Positions 1-10,629 of a stretch of 64,000 nt of DNA are shown one piece after another. Made by a program: the position numbers and the translations under genes. Origin of the DNA: Ooceraea biroi (lineage: Eukaryota > Arthropoda > Insecta > Hymenoptera > Formicidae); contig NC_039511.1 of assembly GCF_003672135.1 (NCBI RefSeq), forward strand, positions 6,784,464 through 6,848,463. Reading direction: 5' to 3'. Under the pieces are notes generated by a model. That model was given only the letters and a program-made list of their open reading frames with translations. It was not told the origin of the DNA and did not search any database. Position 1 is the first letter of the stretch; every line of letters starts with the position of its first letter.

Positions 1-96
1 AAAACGCGTTAATTACATAATTCAAATGCACATTGCGCATACATGTCATTTAAAAAAAAATTTTTCTGTTTGTTCTGGGATTTGATTGAAATACAG

Positions 97-283
97 TGTA
101 TCAAGATGTCCATGTGATGATCTGGATTGGTTTTGGTTTCCTGATGACATTCCTAAAACGGTATAGCCAGAGTGCTGTGGGCCTTACCTTTCTCCTCGGT
201 GCAATCTTTTTTCAAGTAGCTCTACTCTGCAATGGTGCGATGCATATAAAATTGGGAAACAAGGCTTATCTCTCGGTAGAAAG
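97..283 (+). CDS. Rh50: Exon of Rh-type ammonium transporter
   Basis: Internal exon of a host membrane ammonium transporter/channel of the Rh (Rh50/RHBG) family. The reading frame contains YQDVHVMIWIGFGFLMTFLK followed by a hydrophobic helix (AVGLTFLLGAIFFQVALL), matching the conserved family segment that reads QDVHVMIF.GFGFLMTFL in vertebrate Rh glycoproteins. A 3' splice site (..aatacag) precedes position 97. The exon ends AAAG|GTAATG at 283/284 in phase 2, leaving AG of a split Ser codon that the exon at 13081 completes with C. Upstream exons lie outside the window. Both exons are free of stops and frameshifts, unlike the rest of the window. Family assignment is strong; the symbol follows the insect naming. 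Confidence 0.85.
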
Positions 284-711
284 GTAATGTCAAGAATTTG
301 AATACTGTTTGACATAATTGTTATTGCATATTGTCCACTGAAGTAATATTTCAAATAAGTATTCCGTAAAAGAGACTCACCTCTCTTCAATCACCTTGAC
401 TTTGAGATATGTTGTCAATGACATCTCTTTGAGTATCCTTCAAAAGATTTTGTCTCAGTATCCGATCAACCGCTGAATTCCACAACGTGTTAGTCAAAAT
501 ATCGATTATTATCGCGGTTTTAAATCCGAGTCTTTGTTGAAGAAAGTCAGAGTCACTATCAAGTTCATTCTCACGTTCGCATCGAAAAGAGTTCATTTGG
601 CCTCGCGAATCGAAGTCACGGCCAACACTTAAAGTCTCGAAGCAAAAAAGTAACGCTTCCCGCAAATTGTGTTTCATTGGCACAAAACTCGACATATTGA
701 ATGCACTAAAA

Positions 712-941
712 CAGTGCCGGGATTTAGTTGCACATTTCGAACCGATTTCGTTGTCAACTCCCACTGTTCCCCTCTTGCCGCGCGTATCTTAGAAACGAGG
801 TGCCGGACGCTAATAAACAAGATACATGCCGTTAAATTATTAGCGTTCGGCACCTCGTTGCTAAGATACGCGCGGCAAGAGGGGAACAGTGGGAGTTGAC
901 AACGAAATCGGTCCGAAATGTGCAACTAAATCTCGGCACTG
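712..941. repeat. Palindromic MITE, CAGTGCCGGGATT tips
   Basis: Near-perfect inverted repeat of about 105-bp arms with a short loop (about 817-833). The left arm starts CAGTGCCGGGATTTAG and the right arm ends with its reverse complement. Arms share the segment AACAGTGGGAGTTGACAACG in opposite orientations. There is no coding capacity; the ORFs here are symmetric artefacts. The CAGTG tip suggests a Tc1/mariner-type non-autonomous element, but no clean TA duplication is seen. Confidence 0.7.
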
Positions 942-1348
942 CACAAAACAATACGTTGTCTACACTTCGACCAAATGAAATATACTGATTCTTAAAGCCT
1001 AATGACAGGGCTTTCATATGATTGGCTTCAGTATGGGCCGATGCCATCAGGCGCTCATTACGGCATCTCTTGTAAATCCTTTAAAATTAAGTTTAGTACA
1101 ATAAGTAAATAATTCTTCTAATTTTGAAATATAAATTATGACAATTTAAGATATAATTTGGAACATTTTATACTCATAGAACGAAACCGAGAAAGAAAGA
1201 GAGAAGGAGAAAGAAAATTTTAAATTGTCACAATTTATATTTGACAATTAGAAGTATTAAAAAGATTTGCACGATTAGATAAATCTTTATTATCCAACAT
1301 TTTTATGTTGGATGAGATCTCAGGTAAATATGCATAAAAGGTCAAACC

Positions 1349-1402
1349 TCACCGATGACCTTGACCTTGACATATGTTGTCAAGGTCATCACTTTGACAA
1401 AG
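1349..1402. repeat. Orphan TGACCTTGACCTTG / TCAAGGTCA block
   Basis: A 50-bp imperfect palindrome with ACCTTGACCTTGACATATG followed by TTGTCAAGGTCATC. The same block forms part of the arms of the three foldback elements at 14637, 51646 and 57554. A more decayed version lies at 388-430. It may be a remnant of that family, or a transferred subterminal motif. Confidence 0.5.
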
Positions 1403-2060
1403 GAACGTTTCCAGCTGATTCATCGTTTTCGATTCAAACTGTATGCAGAAATGTTGTGGGTAATGCCAGTAGTATATTCTGCAAGTTATAGCCCCTACCT
1501 TTGCGTTAAAACAAATGGCGATATAAAAACCTTCCCATGCAGGGTGTCCCAAAAAGCTGGAAACGGTCGAATATTTCATAAAATTGCAGTTTAGAAGAAA
1601 ATGTTTCAGACAAAAGTTGTAAGGTTTTAAAAAGCGCATTCAGTGGCAATATAAGTGTGACCATGGGTAGTGTTACCAAGGTCAGACCAAAGTCAACTTA
1701 ATTTTTTAAATGAAAACTCCTATTTTTTATTATATTATCTTTTTCTACTAATTAATTTGAACAACTTTTGTCTGAAATATTTTTTTGGATTTTCTGTTTT
1801 TAATTTTTTTATTTGTTAAAATTTTTTTTATTTTTCTGTTTTAATTTTTTTATTTTTCTGTTTAAAATTTTGTTATTCTTTTGATTTAATTTTCTGCATT
1901 TTTATGTTTTTAAGTACTTTTGAGTTAATGATAACATGTGCGATAACATGATACTTTTTAAGTAGTTAACTTTGTTTCGAAAATTGGAGTTGTTTGATTT
2001 ACAGTGAACTCTGCCTGGAGGCGATCTATCGTGCCCTAATAAAAATATTGGTTTATTGCT

Positions 2061-3164
2061 ATGCCGAAAAAGATTTCAGTGTTTTTTAAAATGTCTTTGT
2101 CTGAAAGAGAACCAATTACTTTGTTAATGATACGGGGTTATGGTGATCGCACTAGGTCATATGAGCAGACAGCTACTTTATTCAACAACACCTATCCAAA
2201 TCGTCCACCGATTTCAATTTCTACTGTACGAAAAACGGTCGTACTATTTGAACACACAGGTTCTGTGAAGGACCTACTCCGTTCTGGCAGACCAAAATCA
2301 GCGATGAACATTGATAAAAGTATACAGGTTTTGCAAACGTTTGTCGAAAATCCTCATACTTCTACGAGGAAAGCGGCACTGGAGCATGAGATAAGCAATG
2401 CATCCGTTCATCGTATTCTAAGTCGTAATAAACGGCATCCTTACAAAATTCATCTCGCTCAACAATTATATGAGGATGATGCAGATCGAAGGATAGAGTT
2501 TTGCAATGAAATGAGGCGCCTGTACAATGCTGATCGCACTTTTTTCGATCGCATTATTTTCTCGGATGAAGCTTTTTTTCAATTAGATGGTGAGGTAAAT
2601 CGGCATAATTGCCGCTATTGGGCTGATCAGAATTCTCATTGGATGCGTGATATCCATACTCAATATCCCCGGAAACTAAACGTTTGGGCTGGCTTCTGCG
2701 CCCGTGGAATTATTGGTCCATGTTTCATAAACGGTAATTTGAATGGAGATACTTATTTAAACCTATTACGAAATGAAGTCATACCCACCGCTGAAAATTT
2801 GTTTGATGGAGACTTACAAAACGTTTGGTTTCAACAAGACGGTGTCCAGCCTCACTTTGCGGTCGTAGTCCGACAATATTTGCACGAAATCTTTGAAAAT
2901 CGGTGGATAGGAAGGCGTGGTACTATTGAATGGCCTCCAAGATCTCCAGATTTAACACCGTTAGATTATTTTCTATGGGGGTACCTAAAAACTAACGTTT
3001 ATGCTACAAAACCAATTAATTTAGAGGAACTTACGGATCGCATTGTGCGCCAAGTAGACCTTATCACGCCAGAAACAAGACGGAGTGTTCTGGATAATTT
3101 TTATTTGCGACTAGGTCATTGTCAAACAGCAAATGGACAGCAATTCGAACACTTAATCAACTAG
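2061..3164 (+). CDS. Intact DD41D mariner-like transposase (367 aa)
   Basis: Complete transposase of the IS630/Tc1/mariner superfamily, the nuclear enzyme that cuts and pastes the element. The N-terminal third (about residues 15-125) is a DUF4817-type helix-turn-helix region ending in an S-x-x-S-V-H-R-I-L helix. The catalytic RNase H-fold domain shows the first Asp in IIFSDEAFF, the second in WFQQDGVQPH, and the third in RSPDLTPLDYFLWG. I count 41 residues between the second Asp and the last Asp of PLD, hence DD41D (rosa/VISITOR-like spacing). The ATG at 2061 gives full family length; 2091 is an alternative start. It is the only full-length transposase frame in the window without a stop or frameshift, suggesting recent arrival. 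Confidence 0.88.
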   Translation: MPKKISVFFKMSLSEREPITLLMIRGYGDRTRSYEQTATLFNNTYPNRPPISISTVRKTVVLFEHTGSVKDLLRSGRPKSAMNIDKSIQVLQTFVENPHTSTRKAALEHEISNASVHRILSRNKRHPYKIHLAQQLYEDDADRRIEFCNEMRRLYNADRTFFDRIIFSDEAFFQLDGEVNRHNCRYWADQNSHWMRDIHTQYPRKLNVWAGFCARGIIGPCFINGNLNGDTYLNLLRNEVIPTAENLFDGDLQNVWFQQDGVQPHFAVVVRQYLHEIFENRWIGRRGTIEWPPRSPDLTPLDYFLWGYLKTNVYATKPINLEELTDRIVRQVDLITPETRRSVLDNFYLRLGHCQTANGQQFEHLIN

Positions 3165-3173
3165 GTCACACCA

Positions 3174-3257
3174 TTTCGTAAGAGGCGAGGGGACTCACGT
3201 TAACCAAGCACCCCGATTCGTGAGAGGCGAGGGGACTCACGTTAATCAAGCACCCCA
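3174..3257. repeat. Duplicated GAGGCGAGGGGACTCACG module
   Basis: Two direct copies of an approximately 34-bp sequence (GAGGCGAGGGGACTCACG..CAAGCACCCC) lie just after the transposase stop, followed at about 3275-3310 by GTCGTTGTTCCTGGATAG. Relatives occur near 6120-6185, 8160-8262, 9730-9795 and 31215, so this is a subterminal module shared among elements. Confidence 0.65.
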
Positions 3258-3987
3258 AAGGAAACAGGAAACTACGTCCACGTCGTTGTTCCTGGATAGT
3301 GCTAAAAGTAGTTAATTTATCCACTCTTGTCGTACCTGGAGTCAAAAGTAGGAGTTTGCGATTAAGAAATCAAATGTAACTCCAGATGACCTGCGACATT
3401 AATTTGAATTAATGCATTAAAAAATAAGAGTTTTTATTAAAAGAAAAACGAGAATGGTCTCCGAGCCCGCGTTTGGGGACGGCGAAGGAGGAAATGAATA
3501 TTATGAAGTGCGTTTTGTGTTGGGGCAGGTGGGAAACTTGCACCAGGCCCGATTTTCGCCGATTGCAGCGCCATCTACGAAGATTCGAAAAACTGTTTCA
3601 GATAAAAGTTACGTATTTTTTCCCGTAGAATCCGAATCTGCAAGAAAAAAAATTGAGGTTCCCATTTAAAATTTCAAAGTTGCCCCCCGCCCCACCCACA
3701 AGGGGGGTCCCGGAGCGGTTTACTTGTAGCATAATTGGATTCTTCTCTTGAAAACTTTAAACACGTATTTTTCTATTTTTTCATTGGAGGCGTATTTCTC
3801 GAGATATTCGACCGTGTCCAGACTTTTGTAACACCCTGTATATACATATATATATACAGGGTGTTCCAAAACATACCGACAACTTCAGGGGGTTATAGAG
3901 AACACCAAAACAAGCAACTTTTATTAATATGCCGATACCCGAAAATGAGCCGTTTTTGCAGGAGAGTAAATTATTTGGATTTATAAC

Positions 3988-6198
3988 AAATGCTCAAAAT
4001 GTTAGCCATTTTCTTCTATATACAGATGGCATCTTCGGTTCATGGATTCACGGATCCTATGGAATATCCCGGGAATAGTTTACACATGTTCGCAAGCGGC
4101 TATGACTCTTGCGAAAAGATCTTCCTTCCAAGTACAGGAGTATACCAGAGACTTCACAAAACCCCAAAGAAAAAAGTCGAGGGGATTAAGATCAGGAGAT
4201 CGCGCAGACCAAGTTACGGGACCCCCTCTTCCAATCCATCTGTTCAGAAAACGCTGATCCAGATACTGGCGTACGTTCAAACTGAAGTGTGCAGGTGCTC
4301 CGTCATGTTGAAACCACATGTCTCGTCTTATATCCAAAGGGACATTTTGTAAAAGTCCTGGTAAAATATTTTGTATGAATTGGAGATAAATGTGAGCATT
4401 CAAACGAGGTGGCAGCAAATATACTATCAAATTCTCCCCCACAATACCAGCCCAAATGTTGACGGAAAATTGCTGCTCGTGTCTTATAAAAGCGACAGCA
4501 TAAGGATTTTCATCATCCCAGATATGGCTGTTGCGACTGTTGAAAACACCATCCCGAGTAAAGCATGCTTCATCGAGTGAGTCCCGATTGCGCACATTAC
4601 TCATCGGACACGAAGATATTTTCTGATCGGACACATTTTCGATCGGACACAGTTTCAATCGGACACATTTTCTATCGGATACAGTTTCAATCGGACAAAT
4701 TTCCGATCGGCCACAGTTCCGATCGGGCACATTTTCGATCGGACAGTTTCAATCGGACACATTTTCGATCGGACACAATTTCAATCGGACACATTTCCAA
4801 TCGGACACAGTTCCGATCGGACACATACAGTTTCCATCGAACACAGTTCTGATCGGACACAGTTTCCATCGGACACAGTTCCGATCGGACTCAGATTCTA
4901 TCGGATACATACAGTTTCCATCGGACACAGTTCCGATCGGACACAAATTCTATCGGACACATACAGTTTCCACCGGACACAGATTCTATTGGACACACCT
5001 ATCAGCTGCATTACCCGCCCCACGCTAACACTGTCGAGTAATTGGTACGATTCTGTATTGGTTCAACGACGTGAAAAATCAAAAACATAGACCTCCTTGA
5101 ACCCATGTGGAATCGTACCGATGATTCGACAATGTTCGCGTGAGGCGGGTAAAGCAGGTGGAGAGGCTTCGCCTTCGGCGAAGCGCCCTCCACCTGCATT
5201 ACCCGCAGAAAAAAATATAAATAAACTCAGGGGGGCTACCCCGCCCGAGGTGGACCCTGATTGGCGTGGAATGTCCAAAACACGGACCCCGTCGAAGACA
5301 TGCGGAATCATTTACTAATCATTAAACATATTTTGGTAATAAATGTGTCCGATAGAATTTGTGTCCGATGGAAACTGTATGTGTCCGATAGAATCTGTGT
5401 CCGATCGGAACTGTGTCCGATGGAAACTGTATGTGTCCGATCGGAACTGTGTCCGATGAAAACTGTGTCCGATCGGAACTGTGTCCGATCGGAAATGTGT
5501 CCGATCGAAAATGTGTCCGATCGAAAATGTGTCCGATCGAAACTGTGTCCGATCGAAAATGTGTCCGATCGAAACTGTCCGATCGAAAATGTGTCCGATC
5601 GAAACTGTGTCCGATCGAAAAATTTCTTCGTGTCCGATAATTAATATGCACAATCGAGACAATCCCGCTTCATCCGAGAACAACACAATTCTTTCGAAGT
5701 TAGGCTGGATCAAATTGCGACTCAAAAATCATTGACAGAAAGCGATCCGATTAGGGTAGTCTCCAGGATTCAAACCTTGTACTCTTTGAATATGGTAGGG
5801 ATGAAGAAGTTGTTCATGCATAACACGCCATACTGTTGTCGTGGAAGCCCCCATGTTATGCGAAATTCCGCGAACACTTGTGGAACGTTCTTCTTCTACG
5901 CGGTTAGGACTTCTTCGAACGCTATCGTACGTGTTGTTCTTGGACGACCAGCACCACCACTGCACTTTAGGTTACAACTTTCTCGAAGGCGACGATGAAT
6001 AGAAGCAAATGTGCTATGATGAGGTTGACGGCGATTTGGATATCTTTCTTCGTACAAGCGTGCAGCTTCTCTTCCATTACATCTCGCTTCGCCATAAATA
6101 AGATGCATGTCAGCTAGTTCTAAGCACCCCAATGGGATCAAATATCCATCACGTCCTCGTCGTTGATCCTGGGTATCGCTAAGAATGGACAAACACAA
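3988..6198 (-). pseudogene. DD41D transposase pseudogene split by foldback insertion
   Basis: Read on the minus strand. The N-terminal HTH part lies at 6198-5729 in two frames (ELADMHLIYGEARCNGREAA, then SVRGISHNMGASTTTVWRVM). The first catalytic Asp is in IVLFSDEA at about 5690. After the foldback insertion the frame resumes at 4574 with the rest of the core: WAGIVG, WFQHDGAPAHF and ARSPDLNPLDFFLWG, again with 41 residues between the second and third Asp. In-frame stops occur near 4080 and 4009 before the C-terminal HFEHLL. At least two frameshifts, two stops and one insertion make it non-functional. Confidence 0.82.
4575..5666. mobile_element. Foldback element made of inverted 16-17 bp repeat arrays
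   Basis: A 1,092-bp insertion flanked by an exact 8-bp direct repeat GCTTCATC (4567-4574 and 5667-5674). Removing it with one repeat restores the transposase frame. Its tips are inverted repeats in register (left CCCGATTGCGCACATTAC, then TCGGACACGAAG). Inward, the left arm (about 4608-4998) is some 20 units of 16-17 bp, consensus ATCGGACACAGTTCCG. The right arm (about 5343-5640) is a similar array in opposite orientation (GTGTCCGATCGGAACT). The 340-bp centre is GC-richer with its own hairpin (5140-5215). ORFs across it are repeat artefacts. Structure and the 8-bp duplication resemble foldback elements; family unknown. Confidence 0.85.
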
Positions 6199-6546
6199 AC
6201 ATCCGCGCCCGCGTTATTTGTGGTAGAATTTAATGGAAAAAATTCATCATGCCTGAATAACTTCTAAACTGTTAGACATAGCCCATACAAGTCATAAATA
6301 TTTCTTATGCAACATTCGATAATATTTTCAAATATGCAATAAAAAATACTAGTTTCCATTTAAAAAACCAAAGTTGACCTTCATATGTCCTCGAAAAATG
6401 ACCTTGGTAAAATCACAAGGTCACCACCTTTTGACCCCCTCGGAACCCTACAAATTTCATCTAAAACATTTTGTTCTATCGGACTCGGTTTTCGACATAT
6501 TCAACTGGACTGTTTAAAATGGCTCACCCTGTATGTATGTAATATA

Positions 6547-7411
6547 CAATGCTGGCAAAAAGTTCCGGAACGGTTAAAAATCTTGGAAAATAATGATTTA
6601 GTGGAAAAAGGTTTCAAACAAAAAGCATAGTGCTTAAAAAAATCTATTAGATGATGATATCTATTTGACCTTGGTATGACCTTGGAAAGCCCGGTCATGG
6701 TCAACATAAAACTCTTAAATGGAAACCCCTATTTTTTATTACATATTCTTGTAGCTTAGCTCGAGAGCTTTTCGAAACGCTATAATAAATTTTTTTCTCT
6801 TACGTATTTTTTGACTTATAAGGCTTGAAGGTTACACAGTACCGCCGGTAGAATTACCCAAGGTGTACCGCGTGGAGATTGCACGATCGGATTTACACCT
6901 CTTTTGTGTGGGTGTGTGTACGGGCGCGCGCGCGTGCGTGTATGAATGTGCGTGTGTGTGTGCGTGCGTGTAGGAGTGTATGTGTGTGCACGCGCGTGCG
7001 TGTATGAGTGTGTGTGTGCGCGCGCGCGCGCGCATACACACACACACACAAAAGAGGTATAAATCCAACCGTGCAACCTCCATGCGGTACACCTTGAGTA
7101 ATTCTAATGCCGGCGGTACTGTGTAACCTTCAAGCCTTATAAGTCAAAAAATACGTAAGAGAAAAAAATTTATTATAGCGTTTCGAAAAGCTCTCGAGCT
7201 AAGCTACAAGAATATGTAATAAAAAATAGGGGTTTCCATTTAAGAGTTTTATGTTGACCATGACCGGGCTTTCCAAGGTCATACCAAGGTCAAATAGATA
7301 TCATCATCTAATAGATTTTTTTAAGCACTATGCTTTTTGTTTGAAATATTTTTCCACTAAATCATTATTTTATAAGATTTTTAACCGTTCCGGAACTTTT
7401 TGCCAGCACTG
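6547..7411. mobile_element. 865-bp palindromic TIR element with CA/TG microsatellite core
   Basis: Arms of about 355 bp are near-identical inverted copies. The left tip is CAATGCTGGCAAAAAGTTCC; the right tip is the reverse complement of CAGTGCTGGCAAAAAGTTCC. TA flanks both ends (6545-6546, 7412-7413). The arms contain the AGGTCA-rich block (GACCTTGGTATGACCTTGG) and TTTTTTATTAC. The loop (about 6903-7048) is a CA/TG and CG/GC microsatellite with runs of GCGCGCGC. It looks like a Tc1/mariner-type non-autonomous palindrome. Arm-inner sequence (CCGTGCAACCTCCAT) recurs at 24395-24420. Confidence 0.82.
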
Positions 7412-7764
7412 TATATAATATTATATATACAGGGTGTTTCACTCAAAGGTTTAAACCTTCCGCCCACAGGTAGGTCTGGTCACATTAAATAAAAAAGTCC
7501 TATACCATTTTGCAATTTATCACGTAAATTTCGGGTTATTAATAAAAGATACTGAGCGAATCAGTACGCACAAGCCAGAGCGAGGCGAGTAAGCGGGTAT
7601 AACAGGGCTTGCCGCTCGCGCGACGCGATGGCCGCGAGTATCGGATTACAGCGGCAAGCGGCGGCAGACGATACGGCGCGTGGACGATAATTTCTTAGCG
7701 TCTTATTGACGTGCGCGAGTTGCCGAGGAAATATTGTCACGCGTTTTTTGTTCTGATATACGTA

Positions 7765-10077
7765 CAGGGTGGGGAAAAATTATTGGTCAAGCTTTCGCCA
7801 GTCGATTCTACTCATCGAGATCGCCAACATTGCATCATAAACATGGTACCGCAAAATTAACTTTCAAGGTCATTTTCAATGTCAAATTTTTTTATTAGCT
7901 TAGTCGATTCTACTCGTCGAGCTGAACAAAAGTCTCAAAGGAACCATATGCCGGAAATCAATATTTCATAGAGAAATCTTCGTTTGAAATTTTTTTGCCT
8001 GAAATTTCAAAAAAATCGATTTTTATGAAGTCAGAAAATAAATCTGATGTTTATAAAGTTCTTAAAATCATGTTCTGAATATCCTGATCATGAGTAGCGA
8101 AAATCACCCCCCAAAAATGACCCTGAAAAATTCGTTTTCAAGGTCAAAAATCTGCTTAATCTACTCTTAGCGCTACCCAGGAACAACGACGTGGACGTGG
8201 TAGATTTCTGTTCCCTTCGGGGTGACTTGATTACAGTGAGTTCCCCTTGCCTCTCACTTTATCGTCGTCGACGCTACCTACGAACAAACAGAACTGACCC
8301 ATCGGCCCCAATAGCTCTGAGCAGTTGTGCTTGTCTGCCAGCTTCAATGTGACTACCACCGTTATCAATACAAGCTTGGAGTCTCCCCACCAAATTATCT
8401 CACACTCTACGGAGTACAGCTCGATTTCGTGCTAAAGTAGCAACCGCCTCTTCAATGCGATCTCGTAAATCCTGAGCTGTCCTTAAAGCCCAGCTTGACC
8501 CATAAACAATGGCTTTCAGAGCTCCCCAGAAATAAAAGTCCAGAGGGTTCAGGTCAGGTGAACGGGCGGGCCATAAGTGTGGCGCAGGATTACGACCGAT
8601 CCATCGATTTCCAAAAACTCGTTGTAAAAAAGCGCGGACTTGCCTGCCGAAATGCGGTGGAGCACCGTCATGCATAAAAAAAATTCGATTATGGGCATTC
8701 CTCGGAACCATACGTCGCAGTCGATTCAGGAGAGTATGACGTAGAAACCGCAAATACTCAACGCTTGACAATCGGTTTGAGAGAAACACAGGAGCAATAT
8801 AATCATTCCCGAGTATCCCTGCTCAAACATTGACTGAAAAACGGCCCTGCTGAACTCTTTGGACCATTGCGTGTGAATTGCGTCTGCGCCAGATGCGAAC
8901 AGTTTGCCGGTTCAAAATGGAAGTGCTGGAGAAACTGGATTCATCAGTGAACACTATATTTTTCAGAAAGTGCCGATATCTTCGGATCTTGCGAAGCATC
9001 CACCGACAAAAACGAAGACGAGCTGTGCGATCACCAGGTCGTAACTCATGCACTACTTGCACTTTGTAGGGTCGTAGGCCTTCCTCACGGAGAATGCGCA
9101 AGACTGTTTTATGATCAACCCGTCTCGCGCGCCTATGCGTCGTGATCCCATGACAGGATAAGTTCGAGCTAGAGCAATCACACGTTCCTCAATTCTCCAA
9201 GACACACGAGGACGACCTGCCCTACGGTAGCCAGCACCTGCAAAATTCATTTGCTCCTGATCATGTAATCGTTCATCGAGTCGTTGAAATTCTCGACGAT
9301 CAGGCACGGACCCTGGACGTAATGGTCTGCCATTAGCTTGGCGTCGCAACCAACTAGCATAAAGGGCTCGTGCTCGTGTGTAATTACCATGAGCACGATT
9401 AATTGCTCGAAGCATTAGACGTTGGTCACGCCCATCCCGAACCTCCCGATCACGACCACCACGGCCACCACGTCGAGGCATGCTACAGCAACGTTATTTT
9501 TAGAAACAATTTGGTAAAAAATTAAAACAATTTTTTTTAATTTTACACTGAAAATTGATTCAAGATCAGCGGCGGTCTTCTAATAATCACGAAAAAGGTC
9601 TGGATATGGATGGAAAGCTTCTTAAGCACAAGTAACGAATGTCTTATGGAGCGATATATTATTCCTCTCCGAGGCAAATGACCGTTGCTTTAAGGAACCA
9701 ACAGCCGTTGAAATGTTACTGGGTACCAAGATACCCCGAAGGGAACAAAAATCTACCACACGCACTTCGTTGTTCCTGGGTAGCGTTAAGAGTAGATTAA
9801 GCAGATTTTACATTCATCACAATTAATTTTACGAAATTGTTTGGCTTCTAAAAACTTCAAACGAAGATTTCTCTATGAAATATTGATTTCCGGCATATGG
9901 TCCTTTGAGACTTTTGTTCAGCTCGACGAGTAGAATCGACTAAGCCAATAAAAAATTTGACATTGAAAATGACCTTGAAAGTTAATTTTGCGGCACCATG
10001 TTTATGATGCAATGTTGGCGATCTCGACGAGTAGAATCGACTGGCGAAAGCTTGACCAATAATTTTTCCCCACCCTG
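7765..10077 (-). mobile_element. Nested mariner-like transposon inside the 7430-10537 element
   Basis: Ends are CAGGGTGGGGAAAAATTATT and its inverted copy, with TIRs of more than 200 bp including CGAGTAGAATCGACTGGCG. The left flank is TA (7763-7764), the right flank CA. The intact arm of the host element shows that the target was TA, so the right copy mutated. Subterminal modules with GAACAACGACGTGGACGTGG (8180) and TTCGTTGTTCCTGGGTAGCG (9768) lie in opposite orientations on each side of the transposase. Confidence 0.82.
8390..9481 (-). pseudogene. Mariner-like transposase, three frames
   Basis: Minus strand. An Arg-rich N-terminus (start at 9481, MPRRGGRGGRDREVRDGRDQ) and HTH lie in the first frame to about 9100. 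A second frame (9101-8823) carries the first catalytic Asp in NIVFTDESSF. A third frame (8789-8400) has FFMHDGAPPHF and PARSPDLNPLDFYFWG. I count 42 residues between the second and third Asp, one more than the other elements here. Two or more frameshifts inactivate it; catalytic residues themselves remain. Confidence 0.8.
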
Positions 10078-10537
10078 CACAAGTGTTATTTATTAATATT
10101 AATAATATTAATTAATATTAATCATATTTTTTCTGATGTACACACAAGTTTTATTTATTAATAATATTAATTAATATTATTAATATTAATAAATAACAGT
10201 TGTACGTATATCAGCACAAAAAATGCGTGACAATACTTCCTCGGCAACTCGCGCGCGTGAATGAGACGCTGAGAAATTATTGTCCACGCGTCGTATCGTC
10301 TGCCGCCGCTTGCCGCTGTAATCCGATACTCGCGGCCATCGCGTCGCGCGAGCGGCAAGCCCTGTTATACTCGCCTACTCGTCTCGCTCTGGCTCGCGCG
10401 TATTGATTCGCTCAGTATCTTTTATTAATAACTCGAAATTTACGTTATAAATTGCAAAATGGTATAGGACTTTTATATTTAATGTGACCAGATCTACCTG
10501 TGGGCAAAAAGTTTAAACCTTTGAGTGAAACACCCTG

Positions 10538-10597
10538 TATACACGCACGCACGCACACACGCACGCAAGCACGCACGCACGCGCGCGCGCACACGCC

Positions 10598-10626
<29 letters not shown>
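10538..10626. repeat. ACGC/AC microsatellite
   Basis: Interrupted (ACGC)n, (CG)n and (AC)n tract abutting the end of the outer TIR element. The spacer 10627-11121 is AT-rich with no gene that I can support. Confidence 0.9.

Positions 10627-10629
<3 letters not shown>

Larger units (their letters stand above)
1540..3838 (+). mobile_element. Tc1/mariner-superfamily DD41D transposon, coding copy
   Basis: TIR element of about 2.3 kb. The left end CAGGGTGTCCCAAAAAG..ACGGTCGAATATTTC matches the reverse complement of the right end (..GATATTCGACCGTGTCC..ACACCCTG) over about 38 bp with a few mismatches. The right flank is TA; the left flank is TG, so one duplicated TA appears mutated. It encodes one uninterrupted transposase (2061-3164). 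Subterminal regions carry the TTTCAGACAAAAGTT and GAATCCGAATCTGCA modules that recur in other elements of the window. Confidence 0.85.
3857..6531 (-). mobile_element. Second DD41D-type transposon, decayed and interrupted
   Basis: The region starts at CAGGGTGTTCC, 18 bp after the first element across a TA microsatellite, and ends ..GGCTCACCCTG|TA at 6531. Only the CAGGGTG tip is shared by the two ends, so the pair may be chimeric. It contains a minus-strand transposase pseudogene (3988-6198), itself split by a foldback insertion at 4575-5666. Confidence 0.6.
7430..10537. mobile_element. Outer TIR element with about 330-bp arms, interrupted
   Basis: The left arm 7430-7764 (CAGGGTGTTTCACTCAAAGG..CTGATATACGTA) and right arm (about 10203-10537) are inverted copies. 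TA flanks both ends (7428-7429, 10538-10539). The arms are GC-rich internally with GCGACGCGATGGCCGC. Between the arms is an AATATTAATTAATATT spacer (10080-10200). A complete second transposon sits at 7765-10077, exactly where the palindrome predicts a TA. Confidence 0.82.

Noticed and set aside
4600..5640. CRISPR-like array
   Set aside because: Repeats are contiguous, degenerate, without unique spacers and arranged as opposing arms. Context is eukaryotic transposons.
4565..5735. Overlapping ORFs on both strands rich in CPIETVSDRK / RSDTVSIGHI repeats
   Set aside because: They are translations of the 16-17 bp repeat arrays in the foldback element. They occur in several frames and both strands, so no protein is implied.
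6816..7092. Cys/Val- and His/Thr-rich ORFs
   Set aside because: Products of the CA/TG microsatellite in the palindrome loop. The same applies to the ORFs at 10494-10788.
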